This document shows, piece after piece, positions 47,423 to 61,700 of a stretch of 64,000 nucleotides of DNA. Every line of letters starts with the position of its first letter. Position 1 is the first letter of the stretch. The notes under the pieces were generated by a model. The model worked only from the letters and a program-made list of their open reading frames with translations, did not search any database and was not told where the DNA came from. Position numbers and translations under genes: made by a program. This stretch comes from Gyrodactylus bullatarudis (lineage: Eukaryota > Platyhelminthes > Monogenea > Gyrodactylidea > Gyrodactylidae), in the NCBI GenBank assembly GCA_012064415.1, contig SSNU01000144.1:423084-487083 (forward strand), read 5' to 3'.

Positions 47423-50400
47423 GATAATCTTTTGAATCCATACAGTCTAAAGCTATCTATTTTTTTATTCAAAAAACCCATTGTATTCTATAATCTTGCT
47501 GAATCACTGACACTAATGCATTTCTTGTTCAGTTTTTAGGGGACAAAAATGCTTTTATTGTAATTTTTCACAAATTTTTATTATCGCAAAGCTTCCACTC
47601 TTTTTGTACTAATTAAACTGTCACGAGGATAAATCTAAAATTTATGTTTTGCAAAACCTTTTGATTACAAAATTAATCTGTCCCCTTACAATGTCCATCC
47701 AACGTAGATAGTCTGTGTTACAAACTAACTTTTCATTTCCCCACCTTTGTGTGTGTGTCTCTCTTTCTCGTAGGCATCATAATAAACTCTGCTTTTTTAC
47801 ACAAAAAAGGTAAATTTTTCTAATTATCATTACTATTATTATTATCATAGGGAGGGAGAGTAAAAAAGTGTTGTCAAGACTATTTTTACAAAAATTTATT
47901 CCGACATAAAAAAAATTCCTACTGTAGTTATTTTATGATCAGTTTTTACAATTGTATTTTTTCGTCATTCAAAAATTAATTCCATCTCTAGGCTCTTTTC
48001 CAGATCACTTTCTAATGATTTGATAAAATTAAATTTGGATGTACTTTCAGAATAAAAAGTTAACCTCATTCCTTTATCTGAAACCTCTGTGTAGAACAAT
48101 TGTCTATCTCTTTAGAACAGATATGTACGCAAAAGAAACCTTATCAAATTCTCACTTTGTAATCAATCCTCTTTTTAGCTACACTTGATAATTCCTAGAA
48201 TGGGAAGGTGTCTGGAATGTTTTTTCCGTTCCATTCTCTATTTCATTCAAATTCAATTGAGATTACGTATTTTTCCCTTTGGGCTATTGGTTCCATATGA
48301 TATGCAAGATAAGTTGGGACTCTATCCTTCTTACTGACTATAAGTACATTTAGTGAACACCAAACTAGGAGATATAGTGCCAAATTGTCTGTGTTATGAT
48401 TATCAAATTAAAAATCATGTTTTTCATCAAGAATAACAACAACAGCATTCGCCATTTAGAGTTTATCATATCCTCTTAATGAATAAATTTTACACTAGGC
48501 ATAAATTCTAGTAATTTTACAGTATCAGAAGCCTCCATGTACATAATAAAGTACAATCCCCTTTAAAAGGGAAAGAGGAAGAAAATATTTCATTTTTTCT
48601 GCTATTCAGCGTAACCTTTTTGGGCAAATATGACTTTTAACCATCATCCTCATCTCTCTCTCTCTCGCTTTTTTTTGTTTTATAAAAATGTATTTCCTCT
48701 GCTGCAGTGTTGATGCTTGTTATCCAGTGGAGATTTATCAATGGTTCATCTAACTCCAACAATAAATTAAGATCCCGATTCTTGAATAAACTGCCTCCTT
48801 GATTAATTGCCCATAAATTAAATTAAAAGTGTATGCATCTTTTTTACATTTATACATGTATTGATATTGATAACAGGATGAAGAAAAAAACATGCTTTAG
48901 GTATGAAATTTTCATTCCAACATGCCCAATTCGTGTGTGTATGTGTAGACTGTAAATTAAAAGTTATAAAACTCTGTCTGAAATGAAATACTTTTACCTA
49001 TTGTAGTTTGTATATTTCAGTAAGATGTTACTTGACAAATAAATCTGAGTTACTTGAGTAAGGATAACATTCTGTATTTGTTCAAAGTACCTCTATAGAC
49101 TCTTTCGCATGATAATGCCTGATTTTCCCAGGGACCAAATTACTCATCCTCGTCATCATCATTACATCTTGAAATTAAGGCGGATAATGAATCTCTTCTT
49201 CCCCATACATATAGAGAGGTAAGAGGTAAACTAAACTAAAGATGACATTAGCTGAGGTTATTGAGAATTGCTTTGAAAGAACTTAAGGCAAGAGCATATT
49301 CTCAAAGAATGAATCTGATATAATTTAATTTTTCCCTCCTGTGTAATCTAAATTAAGTTTGGGTAAACTCTCCAGTCCTCTCCTCCACAATAGGTAAATT
49401 GATTATCCCCAGTGTACTTGAAAGAGGACCAGAATCGGGCATGTTGTTGGAGTGTGTAGTACGTATGCTTGGAAAATTGCATTAAAAGCATTTCAAATTT
49501 ACTTTCTCATTACAATCAATCGGGAAACTTTCAACTACTCTCATCATTGAGTTTAAGCTCGGTAAATCTCAAGACCTAATTAATCACACTCGCATACACA
49601 GAGTTTAATTTAATGGTTAATTTCCCCATTGAACGAGATTCAATTCAGGCTGAGGTCAACACTCTTGAGTAATAGTAGATTGAACTCAAGTTATTACACT
49701 TTTCTTTTTCAAGCTGAGGTTACAAAAAACTAGTTCAATCTCTCACTCGATATTCCAAGATCACTCTTTATTTGTCCTATCGTTTTGTTCTCATTTCAAG
49801 ATTTCTTTCTCTCTCTTGTTCTTGATTCAAGTTGCAGCTGACTCATCCCCATGAGCAAAGACAAACACCCTCAATTTAATGGTATGTAGTCATGATGCTC
49901 CCCGAGTATTAATTCCCCTTTCGAGTATCCACTTGTCATAAAATTATAGTTGTAGTAAGTAGCTCATCAACACGACATTCGGTGAAAAGATTCTTTCTCT
50001 ACCCAATCTAGTACTTATACCCCAAAATAATAAAATGGGAAAATTTGAGATCTTCTTCTTACTCGTCTACTGAGTAGAGATGGTTCCTTTAACCCTAGTC
50101 CTAGGGTAAATGATAGAATATTGGAAAACATCTCTATTCATCTAGAAAAATGATTGTTTTTTGATTGACTACGCCTCAATTAGTTCTTTCTCTCTCTCAT
50201 ATTTGACTGAGGAAGTGACTATGGACATTTTAGATATTGTCGTCTCTCCCACAATACACTCTTATCAGCATCTCGTTGATGATCGAATGAGCTTTCATTC
50301 AAAACAAATCATTTACCCCTTTGAATCGTTTTTTTTGTTCATTGTTTTCAATCGGATATTGGAGAGAATCCGCTTGGCTAAATTTCCTCCCCCTTCTCAA

Positions 50401-51310
50401 CTATTAGACTAATCAAGGCATTTTTTAGTCTCGAGGTTCATCCAATAAAATAAAATAAAAAAAGATAAATTAATTCCATGTTCAGTTTCTTGTGTCCGTT
50501 TAACCTTCTCTGAGTCAGAATTCCTCTCAAGAGTCTCCCCAGAGTGGGGGTCATTAATAATTCTGATTTCTCTCTCTAGAATGTTGAAAAAATATTATGA
50601 TTGACGTTTTAAACTACAATTTCAATTTTTTGTTAATCCCAACTCTCTCCTTGTATTGGCATCCGGTCAAATAGCACACAGTAGATTAAATGCATGTTTA
50701 TCACTTACCTGGCTTCTCTTCCTCCCTCCCTCTCTTGTTTCTGGCTTTGAGATAACTTTTTGAGGGACAGTCTGAATCTTTAGAGTCTATAGCGGTAAGG
50801 ATGAATTAATTCTTTCTTTTTTAATTCTCCAACCAACTATGCTTACTTCCAGTTGTATATATGGCCTTATTTTTTCACCATTTACATAATCTATTTTCGT
50901 TGATTTAAATTAAATACAAATGCTTTCTCCCCCTGAGTTTGTAACCCAATTGCATTTCCTATCAAAATTGTAGTTTGGAATGTTTTCAATCAACTAAACT
51001 GCTACTGCTAGCTACAGTATCATTTCACTTTTTTTCGAACCACTTGTATTGCATATTATTCCTGCATATCAAGTGATAAGTACAGGACTACTATTACTAC
51101 ATAACATGTACGCGTAAATGTTTCATACGAATAAATTGGTAATTCATCATTCCGATAATCTCTTCCTCATTTCAAACTGATCATCATTATCCCAGATAAT
51201 AATTTGTGTATCTGGTATTCTTTTTCTCAATTTTTATATTTTTTCTTTGCCTATTTTTTCATACCTCATAATTCCCATTATGATGTGAAGGTGATATTTT
51301 CGAAAGCAAC

Positions 51311-51331
51311 AGAGAGAGAGAGAGAGAGAGA
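51311..51331. repeat. (AG)n microsatellite
   Basis: About ten AG units; the same dinucleotide class as the CT runs elsewhere, in opposite orientation. Confidence 0.85.
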
Positions 51332-54300
51332 AGAAAAACACAAGAAATTTTTATCCTCCTTTCTCATGTCAATCATCCTCGATAGGAATAAAACTTATCT
51401 CTCCCTTATTCAATCATTCCTTTATGGTTGATTGGCGATCATCAAAGAGGGGGAAAATATGAATTTGTTCTCATTTTGGCTCCCATACACATTCGTTATC
51501 TACTAGAGGAACTTGAAGGAGGAGAAATATTCCCTCTCAAAGAATATGGACTATGACAGGTCTACCTTTAGATAACCATCTATTCCAAACTAATTCTTTG
51601 GTTTTGATCACCTTGTTAATTCTACCTTATTCAACAAGAATCTTGTTATTTTATTATTAATCAGAGCAGTACAGAATTCCAAGAACTTTTTATGGCTTGT
51701 TTCAATTTCGTTGGTCCCACTGTTTTACTTCGACCACAAGTCATTCGAGATATTCATTGATGTTCCTTTAGATCTTATACATTAACACTCATTCGATAAG
51801 AATTTTATGAATTTCAGTCCAATCACCCATCTTATCTTTCTAAAACGTAACTAATTTTTTATAAAGTAATCAAATCAATGAAATCTAAATATGCAGAATA
51901 GCTTGAGCACTATCTGATACGATTTAAGGCAAATCTAATTTTTACATCAAACTCAAAATAATCAGGGAAAGATACAAGAACAAATGCCAGTCATGAAATT
52001 TATTCTCTGGGACTTGAAGGTTTAAGTAAAAAAACAATCAACTCTTACCGAAGTAGCTACAGCAAACTTTACTGATTGAGTATTATTTTGTCATTAACAA
52101 AAGTTGAACACGAAATTTACCCAAATGTCACCGATTTCAGTCTTACCAAATCTTCGGATGAACAATTTTTACAAACTTTTCACCCTTGTGCGATGAACGT
52201 TTGTAAACAACTAAAATCTCCAAGAGTAACCAATGAATAATACAATGTAATACAATTCAATGGATATTTTAATTAAAGTTTCCCTGATTTCACATTTCTT
52301 ACATTTTCACGTCAAAATTTAATTAATAAATAAATATTATAACCAAAGATATAAAAATCAATTTTGCTACATTCTCTCTCACGATGGTCAATCAATTAAT
52401 GCCGATTCTCAAATGAAACGAGTCAAGTGTATTTTAAAAGACTTTCCCATGTCAAGGAGTAGGGTGTTCCCAGAAAACTGTAGAAGAAACTAAATTCTTC
52501 TATTCTTTTACCTATTCATTAATTTCAACTCGACTACCCTGTTTTTTCCCCTTCTTCTATTTTTCTCAAGGGTGGACATTGTTGAATAATTCATAAGGTT
52601 CCATTGTAAACTTGGCATTCATTGGCAGAAGAGAGAGAGAGAGACCTGTCAACTTCCTACGTCTCTATTCCCAATTTTCAATTACAATAAGGATGAAAAA
52701 AATACTCACAAAATGCACAAACATGAGAGGTAAATGTCATCATGAATAAGAAATGTGTGTAGCCTAGAAATTATTTCCATTTGTCATGCAATCTTGTGAG
52801 ACATAAATATGATTCTCAGTCTCTCTCCCTTTAGAGAATGTAATCCGCAATTCTTTCCTTGATTTACATCCTCTCTGCCTTATTCCTTAAGTACAGTCTC
52901 TTTATATCTCTTCCTGAATAATGTCATCATTGAGTAAGCATTGTTTATAGCTGTTTTCCCTGTGTTTATGTATGTTTTTGGGCGCGTCTATCCCTCTTCC
53001 TTCTCCTAGACTTGTAATAGAAATCTCTCACATTGGTAACTGTAAAATTATACGATATCAATTACAAAAATGTTTGTGACTCTAACAATAGTATTAGTAT
53101 GTAGAAGATACATTATGCAATTCTTGTTTAAAAACACTCATCCGGTAGGCTAAAAACATCCTATTTCCCCACCAAAAAAAAATCAACTCATACAATGCCT
53201 ACACGCACTTTCATCATTCAAATTATAAAATTACCAACTAATGATACATTTAATAGATGTATTATCTATGGACTTTTGGCTAAGAGTCACTTTTTTTAGG
53301 AAAGGATTTGAAAAAAAAGTTGAAACGAAAATTTTAGGGTTATGCAGTGGAGAAAACAAATTTTTTCCACTTTTCAAGATAATCAAAGTGTTAAATTTTT
53401 TCCGATAAAACCTTTCGAATTTTTCCTGATACAAAATCTCAATTTAAAATGAAAATTTTTGAATATGCGCCAAGATTTTTTCAATGAATTTTACTACGAG
53501 ATTTTTGAATAGTTTCTGGAACATTTCAAATAAAAATAGGTTCAATAGTAAAAAATGAGTCTTTTTTCTGGGAAAATGAAGATTTTTCTTTTCGATTTTC
53601 AAAAATGTGTTTTTCTCAGTAAATCATGAATCTTTGTTGAGAGAGAATAAAATTTTGTGCAGATTTAGAGCCAACTGCCCGTACATTTTGAAAAATGCTT
53701 TGTTCCCTTTTATTCATCACGATCTATTTTCCTTCATTAGTCTCATTACTCAAAAAAGTGTATACAAAATATTCGTTGAGTCATTGCTATGTAGTTTTGC
53801 ATAGCCCAGTAATACTACTAATTGTAATAACTAACTACATAACCATTTCTTTTTTCATTCCCTTCCCTTGAACTTCTCTTTTTAATATATTCATAGCCAA
53901 TGAATGAATCAATATGTTTCGCATTCTTTTGTTAAAGACCATTTGGTACATTATGTGTACATTATTAAAAAGAACTTTTTCATGTCGTTCTTGGCCATTA
54001 TTATCAGAGGACAAAACTATTTTTCACTTTTCGAAATTTTAAAAATCATCTTTACTAAAGACTTTTTAGTCTCATTAACCGCTTAATTCTATAATTTTGA
54101 ATTATAAAGATTTAATTCCTTGAGCCTATATTCCTTAGATTTATTCATTTGTCTACGTTTTCCATAATTTAGTGAAAACTCTTGGAAATCAAGGATTAAT
54201 TAATATAAAAATGTAACATACTGTCTAACTTCTAAGGTACTATCCTACTTCTCTGAACAATGCTCATTGAATATTTTAAGGAACAAATGCCCTCAGGTCA

Positions 54301-55598
54301 GACTGAGCAGAGACCACTACCAATGTATGAATGAACTCATCCTCATTACTCGACTATACTCATAGTTGCTATACCATACTTTCTTTCCTCAGTTTGTCTT
54401 GATAAATAAATAATATGCTGCTAGTTATTTATTTATTCCCAGAGTAAATAGACACGAGTAGATACTCTTTAGGTCTGAACTCAATTCCATTAAAAGAGAG
54501 TAAAATGTTGTGTAAACAAATTTTCTACTCAATTTTTATTAATATTTTTGCTAGTAACTAAAGATTATTCTCATCAATGATCGAATATTTTTCGAAGAAG
54601 ACTCACGATAACATACGTTGTTTCTATCGATAAATTTGTTGAGTTTTAGACTCTCAATGGCCAAATATTAACTCTTGACAAAATAAGGATGTCTTTTTGT
54701 TTTGATAATTTAATCACGGTTAACGACGAAAAGAAAACTTTTAGTGCATTGTATATGCAATTGTCTATGGATAATTGGGGACAAATTTGTTAGTTACTAT
54801 AGGATGGGAAATTGTAATCTTATTGTATTTTCTTCTTCTTAAGGAACACTACTAAAACATAGACATCATTCATTATATAGTCCCTCAGAAATAATTCATT
54901 CTAGTATTGTCCTTGACCAGAGGGGATGTTTCACTTCTTTGTCCTACTAGCCACGAAAGAAATTCATGTAACGAGATAAGTTATTCATTATTTTCTGTGT
55001 TGATCGTTATCTCATTGGAATCATTTGTCTTTCATTCGAAATTTTAGTCTTGGACAAACTATTTGATCTTGATTCAGGAAGAAGAGCTTCTCCTTTGCCT
55101 CACTAAAACTTTAAAAAGACATGTAGAATTATGAAAACAAATGACAAGTGCAATCTTTTTTACAACTTCTCACAGTCATCAATTGATTTTTAAAGGTTTT
55201 GCATTGCTAAAAACAGCTTGTTCACTAACATTTGAAGATGTATTTTTCACTACATTTGCTATTTACACAACAAAAATCGCTTGTCATCTCAACACCACCA
55301 TCAAGAAGACATGGAATTATTAATTATTCTGTTGGCAACCAAAGATAGACTTTAGGCTAGAACAATAGAAGAATTTCTCTAATGAAATTCCATGTGTCAC
55401 ACTCATCTTGTCTCGTGGTTCAAGCTAAACTTCATCTTTTTGACATGCTTCACTCTTTTGATTTTTCTCACTTTTTATTTGAAAGTGTAAACCCCATAGA
55501 GAGAAAATCAACATGTGTCTCTGACATTAAAGCATGCGAGACAAGTTTCTTTTTTCTTTATTTTTTAATTGGAGAAATTCCCTGAAACAGCTCTTGTA

Positions 55599-55778
55599 TT
55601 AACCCTTTCGGTGCCGAGACTATTTCACAATTTTTATAAAAAACAAAATTTAGCTATGAAGATACCAAGTTATTTGGCCAAAAATATTACTAATGCAAGT
55701 TCACACTGTGGGCTTCAATTTAAACTTTAATTGATCCAGAAACCTATCATATATGTCCATCGGCACTGAATGGTTTAA
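55599..55778. mobile_element. piggyBac-like MITE, decayed
   Basis: TTAA at 55599-55602 is followed by CCCTTTCGGTGCCGA. The other end reads TCGGCACTGAATGG followed by TTAA at 55775-55778. The ends are imperfect inverted repeats, and TTAA duplication with CCC-type ends fits piggyBac MITEs. The 172-bp interior has no frame. It differs in sequence from the 33814 element, so it is probably another family; TTTCGGTGCCGA also occurs alone near 34510. Confidence 0.65.
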
Positions 55779-58700
55779 AATCAGGGGAATAGCGAACCCA
55801 TTCTTTCAAATTCAATCAATTCTATAGTCATCATTTTAGTTAATTTGTCAGGCTATATAAGGAAGGTTCATTGAGAATGCAACTCAGCTCACTTTACAGT
55901 TTAGCTTTTCTTATTGAACAGGTTTTCATTTTAATCCCATTACTCATGAGTCATGACCTCTTTTGTATGTAGATTTTAGATACAATCACTACATCTGATA
56001 ACCAATCTGAGCCAATCAAATTTTGTTACACTTAGAACAAGATTATAATCTCCTTTAGATGGAATTATTTTTTTCATTTGGACAAGGTTAACTTTTCAGG
56101 TAGAATTATCTTACAATCAATAGAATACAGAGATTTGAGTCAAGATATAGAACCTCAACTGAACACACACACATATATATTCTCACAATAAGAGTACTCA
56201 TTCATTCCTATAACCATAAGGAACCGGAAGAAATTCTCCCTTATTTTTCCAGGAATTCACTTGTCAAATAATTTTTGTGATTGTATTACTAGAAAATAAT
56301 TCAAGTTAAAAACTTCCGGCCAGACGCTATCCGATTTCATGACACAACATTAGTTTCTAGTAAAAATATTTTTAAAAATTTAATTTATCTTTTATGATGG
56401 CAACTGATAATAGAGTTTTCAAGTGTTCTTTGTATGGCGCCATTTCCTAGGCTCACTTTTGTAGTTTATCTCTTTTAGTGCCCATTCAACTTGAGTTTTC
56501 TATTCTACTAAGAGAAATCTGTATTTAAAATTTCATTCTTTCCCCCCATTTCAACTTGGAAGCAACCTCAAAAGTATTTTTATTAGTTTATAAAATTCTT
56601 TAGGTCTAGTAACCTAGGTGCATCTTATTTATTCATTGTATAATGGCTAAGGAAATTGTCTAAGCAAATGAGCTTAACTAGTACTATCCTCTCAAGAAAT
56701 TCTCAGGAAAAAATAAGGCTATTTAAATAAGTAGAGAAAAGAATATTAGGTTTTTGAAAGTAACCCATTAAAGTTGCCTTTCAAACAATTCACTTCTGGT
56801 CAGTTTATAACTTTGAAACTATCAACACAGAGTCTAATAAAGACATTTGCTATTCTGACTGTTAGTTTCAATAAAATACATATTCCCGAGTTGACATATT
56901 CTAGTGATGACAATTAAAAGTTTTTTTTCTCTCTGAATAAAAAGTATTTGAAAGGCAATTCATCTTAATTAGTGGCCAACTTTCTACTCTTTATTTTCTA
57001 TATACTTTTTTTCGTTTTTGGTTACCCCTCACTCTGTGTTCATCTCGGATATGTAATCAGGTAACTCTATCAATTTCCCTCTTGTTTATCTGCTCTAATC
57101 TGAATAAATCCAAGTAGAAATGATTCTCATCCTCAATGTGTAATAGATGGATTCTAAATACACACACACACAGCCAGAATACTGTTCTTTTGTATGTATG
57201 AAGAGAGGTTATCCATCAGGAATGAAGTACAATTTGATAGTTGAGTTGAGTAGCTACTAAGAGAGCTACTGATTCATTCATACGATCCCCCCTATCTCTC
57301 CCACTCCCTAGGCATTTGAGATCATTATTATTCTTTTTTGAAATAAAAAAATTTTAGACAGTCTTATAATAAATCATCTTCCCCTCTACTTTCTCATGTC
57401 AGAAATCTTTTATATTCACTCGAGAATTAATTCAATTTCAAAAATTTCAAATAATTATGTTACATTGTTTTATTTCAAAAAAAGATTCTACGAGAGATGA
57501 TTAATTTCCACTCTAGAATGCTAGGGAAAAAAACATTAAAAGAGGAAAAGTTTTTCAATTCTCCTGAACATCATCAAGAATCCCCCTGAAATAGCCAGAG
57601 ATTTTCTCCATTGGAAAATGATTGAGATGAAGAGCTCTATTTTGCCTTGTTATCTCATTCTAAAGTTCAAGGTTTCTTCTTTTCCGAAATTGCCTTTTTT
57701 CTTTGCAAAATATTTCAGTTATACTAGTTTTGTAAACAAGCAGAATCAGTTCTATGATTTTCAATGAAAAATTATCAATTTTGCTCGTCATTATCGTCCA
57801 AGAGAATTGAATAAATTTTTAGCATGAGAAGAGTTTCACAAAAAAACTTATCTAGTTTTAATCTTTTTTATTTTTTCAAATGAATTCTCTCTCATTCATC
57901 CAAGATTGTATTTCTCTTTCCTCTGCGTTCTCACAGAGTTTGTGTACTGAACACAAAAACATGAACAAACATTTATTTGTCTACTACTTCCTACTCAAAC
58001 ATTTCCAAAAACACGAATGGAGTGAGTATTTAGTTATATTTTCATACATTATCACTATCATTCAAAACTTGTACTTGTGATAGGGGAGCAAATAGGGGTC
58101 TTTAAATTTGTAATTTCTCCAAATCACCTCAAAGGATAGTTTGTAAGAAGCTCTACTATCAACTCTTACTTTTGCTTTAATAATTCATAGACTTGCCAAC
58201 TTGTATTTGGGAAAAGACTTCTCTTATATAGCTGATTAATTTCTCACGTTTAATTTTAATTTATATCCATCTCTCTCTCACCCCTTACTTTTTTCTAACG
58301 TCTACACCTCTCAAGTATTCCTTGAAGCACATAGAAGGAGTGATTGACAATTATTTTTTCATTCATTCTGTATATGTAGTAGTATCATTTTAAATAATAA
58401 ATCCTACTACTTGAAGCTAGAAAACCCGACGCCCCATCCCCTATAAATGCTCATTTTACGGACGAGCTCTTTTTTAAATGAGTATATTCCTTATAATCTT
58501 GGAAAGTTGTTATTTTTCTTATTTCACCATATAATAACAGAGTAATCAATAGATAACACTATAGCTACGATCCCAAGAGTTTTCCTGTCACATTCAATTT
58601 TGATTTTAGTTCCAATTCCTTGTCTCCTTGTCTACTCTTTATATTTAGTCATATTTAATTTACTTATCTAAACGAGGTTATCCACTTATATCCATAGATT

Positions 58701-61700
58701 GTCAACAGACCATCAACTCAATATGCTAGTAATGAAGGGAAGAGAGGATCGATAACTAAATAAATAGGATCAGTTAATTCTCTCTTAGTTTTTCTTGTTT
58801 GCTTCAATTATGGAAAAATTTAAAATCTTGAGTTTTTATCAGTCTGAAACAAAAGGTGATGATGTGTACGAAGAAATTATTTTCTCCATGTACTTCTAGT
58901 AATCTTGATCATCATTTCAACAGTTTATAACCAATTGAATAAGAATAACAAGTTTCTGGTAAAACTCTTCTTCGTTCTGACCCAAAGGATAGGTTTTTGA
59001 GTGAAAATGTCTACAGGTAGTCATTTAGATGAATTTTTCTTCATATGGTAGAAGTGGGCCTCTATATGATCTAGATTTCAAGAAATCCTCATCATATTCG
59101 AAATTTTGGATGACGAAATTGAGATTCTTCAAAAATATCAACAAACCAACCTTAGTTTAAACCTTTCTTTTTCTTTTATTGTCATATTTCATCTGCAAGA
59201 AAAATTTATCTTAAGAGTTTTACTTCTTTGGATCTAAAACAAATAAGAGTATCTTAACTTGGATATTTTCAGATCCCTCGAGTGTTGCTATTCTCACTCC
59301 TTATTTCTATTCAAGTGAATAAATCGAAAAATTGAAGAAAATCTTTCTCTTTGATTTTCTCACCACTGTCTAACTGTCAATCATTTAGAATACATACATT
59401 ATATTTTTACCGGAATTTATATTTTAAGAAAAAAAACATTATTTTGCGCTCTCTACTAAAACGAGATTCATCATCATACTTGAGGTCATGTACGATGGTT
59501 CGGTTGAAATATTTATCGGCAAATTTGAAATCAGATTAAAACAATCAGGTCATTTATGCTGGCATAATATTAAAAACGATTATTATTCTCAAAAAACATA
59601 AATTTTCATGCGAAAATACGTATGATATCGTCGCCTCGTAACTGGCCGGATAACTTTAAAGTGATAGACTTGATAATGTTACATTTATTAAAAATATTAA
59701 ACCTTTAATATATAGATGGAACTGAGATTACCACTTTATAGAAATTATTTGCGTTAGTTAGTAGAAATTTTCCAAGGGACACTCAGAAATCGAAAATGTT
59801 ATGAGAGTAGTAGTAATTTCAAGGTTGCCAGAGTCAGCGATTGACACTTTGTGCGTGAGAAGATACCAAATTAACCTTTTTATCCAACTCTATTTGTCTG
59901 GAAATATGAGTTTACTCAAAACTGAATCTAGGTCTTTCAAGTTCAAGAGAATCATTTGGAATATGCCTGAAAGTAGAATGGAAATTCCCATTGACTGGAG
60001 TACTCTCAAGTAGTCTGCACTCTTGAGTCTAGAATACTGCACTAAATTAAAGAGTCAAATGTTTATTTCGTTCCATTTCAAATTATTTTTGAGCTGACTA
60101 AAATTCCCCTCTCATTTCTACCTGATATTGCTTTTTTTTCCATACTACTCAACAATTCTTTCTCTCCTTTTTCCTGCATTCCCAGATGATTTGAATGAAA
60201 TTAATTTCCGTTTCGAGTCAACTTCATTTCTTTTCTTCTCTCAAGAGTTGATCCCACCCCTCGTCTTTCGTCATTCCACCTTTAAGACCAAATCTACAAG
60301 GAAAAAAACTTGAAGAGTACGACATTTATTGTCCTTAAAAATGTCACGATTCCCAGTGTTGAACGAAATCTCACTCAATCAACTTACTCAGCCATGTTGT
60401 TAGTCGATTAGAATTATTAGCTCTCTCTCTCGTTCTGTGTGTACTGCATTCAACTGTATTTAACCAAAATATATTTAACTGATTATTTTAGCAATGATTT
60501 ACTGTTTTAAATAATTTGATTCATTTGAATTTGCATGAGTCATTGAATTAACAGACGACTCTACTGATGGAATCAATCAACTGCCTTTGATCTTTACATT
60601 TGACTATTTTTTCTACTTTCAAACTGAATGAGAAATTCATCAAAGGCGTCAATCGGCCAAATTTTGGTTTACCATCAATCCTTTCAAGAGACCACTTTGA
60701 TATCAGGTCACATATGGAAAATATTATTAGCTTGGGTTGTAGAAAATGTTCTGAAAAAAATATTTCTGAAATCGGTCAGGTCGATTTCTCTACTTTTATC
60801 TAAAGATTGACAAGATGGGCTTCTCATTGGGAAATGATATCTTTTTATTGTTATTGACACGTGATCGCAACTAAAGAGGTATTTTGTTCCTATGATACTA
60901 CATTAAGACCTCATGATTTATTTAATTAGATTAGATTTATAACAGTTAGAATTATTATTAGTGATGATATATATTATTCCTACATGTTATTTAAATGTTA
61001 GATCCACCTTAGATCCATAAAATCCTATTCATTTGTAGAATAAAAATTAAGAGAATTACTAAAAATAGCTTGTAATATTGTCACAGTTACGCAAGAAACA
61101 TTTGCCTACTACAAGGCGGCATAAGAATAGTAACTTTATCTTTTCTTACTCAAAATAATAAATAATTATTCTTGGTTATCATCTATGGATTGCTTTGAGA
61201 GTAATATAATTTTCACTTGATCTATTCTTGGAACTCCTTTGAAATGTATGAGATTTGTGGTTTATTCTCTTTTCTATTTGTATAGATAGTTCTAAATATA
61301 ATACAAAATCCTTGCACATTTATTTTATTGTATCAGACTTGAAAATAGCATATTCACCTACAGTCATGTTGAGATTATCCCTTTTTAGACTATGACGTCT
61401 ATATTGGCAATTATCAAAGATCTAGAACGATTTATGCAATTTTTCATTTTACATGATAAAAAATATGATACAAAAGTTATTTCCGTGTATGTCTTGATTA
61501 TAATCATAATCAACTAAGTATAATTTTGTTTATTATCTGTCTGATTCCAGGAAATTCGCCATAAGAGACATGTGTTCTTTGAACAATTTCCTCCTCGGGA
61601 TTAATTATCTCTGTTTAGTTTTTATTTTGAATTCGAAAAGTATTTTTCTCGTTTAACTTCAATTTTGTTTTGTTCTATGATGAAATCTGAAATTTTCAAT

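Larger units (their letters stand above)
47264..55598. other. Gene-free AT-rich region with CT/GA microsatellites
   Basis: About 8.3 kb without a recognisable gene or RNA gene. The + strand is noticeably T/C-rich. Simple repeats include (CT)n at 47403-47422, (CT)n near 48653-48666 and (AG)n at 51311-51331. The longest frames (50161-50412 and 51204-51431) have no family signature and include low-complexity sequence. Confidence 0.5.

Noticed and set aside
50161..50412. 83-codon frame in the gene-free region
   Set aside because: Composition is somewhat protein-like but there is no recognisable motif, no plausible splice partners and no second evidence.
59801..60013. 70-codon frame (VVVISRLPESAIDTLCV...)
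   Set aside because: Reads like protein locally but is isolated, matches no family I know, and has no supporting exon nearby.
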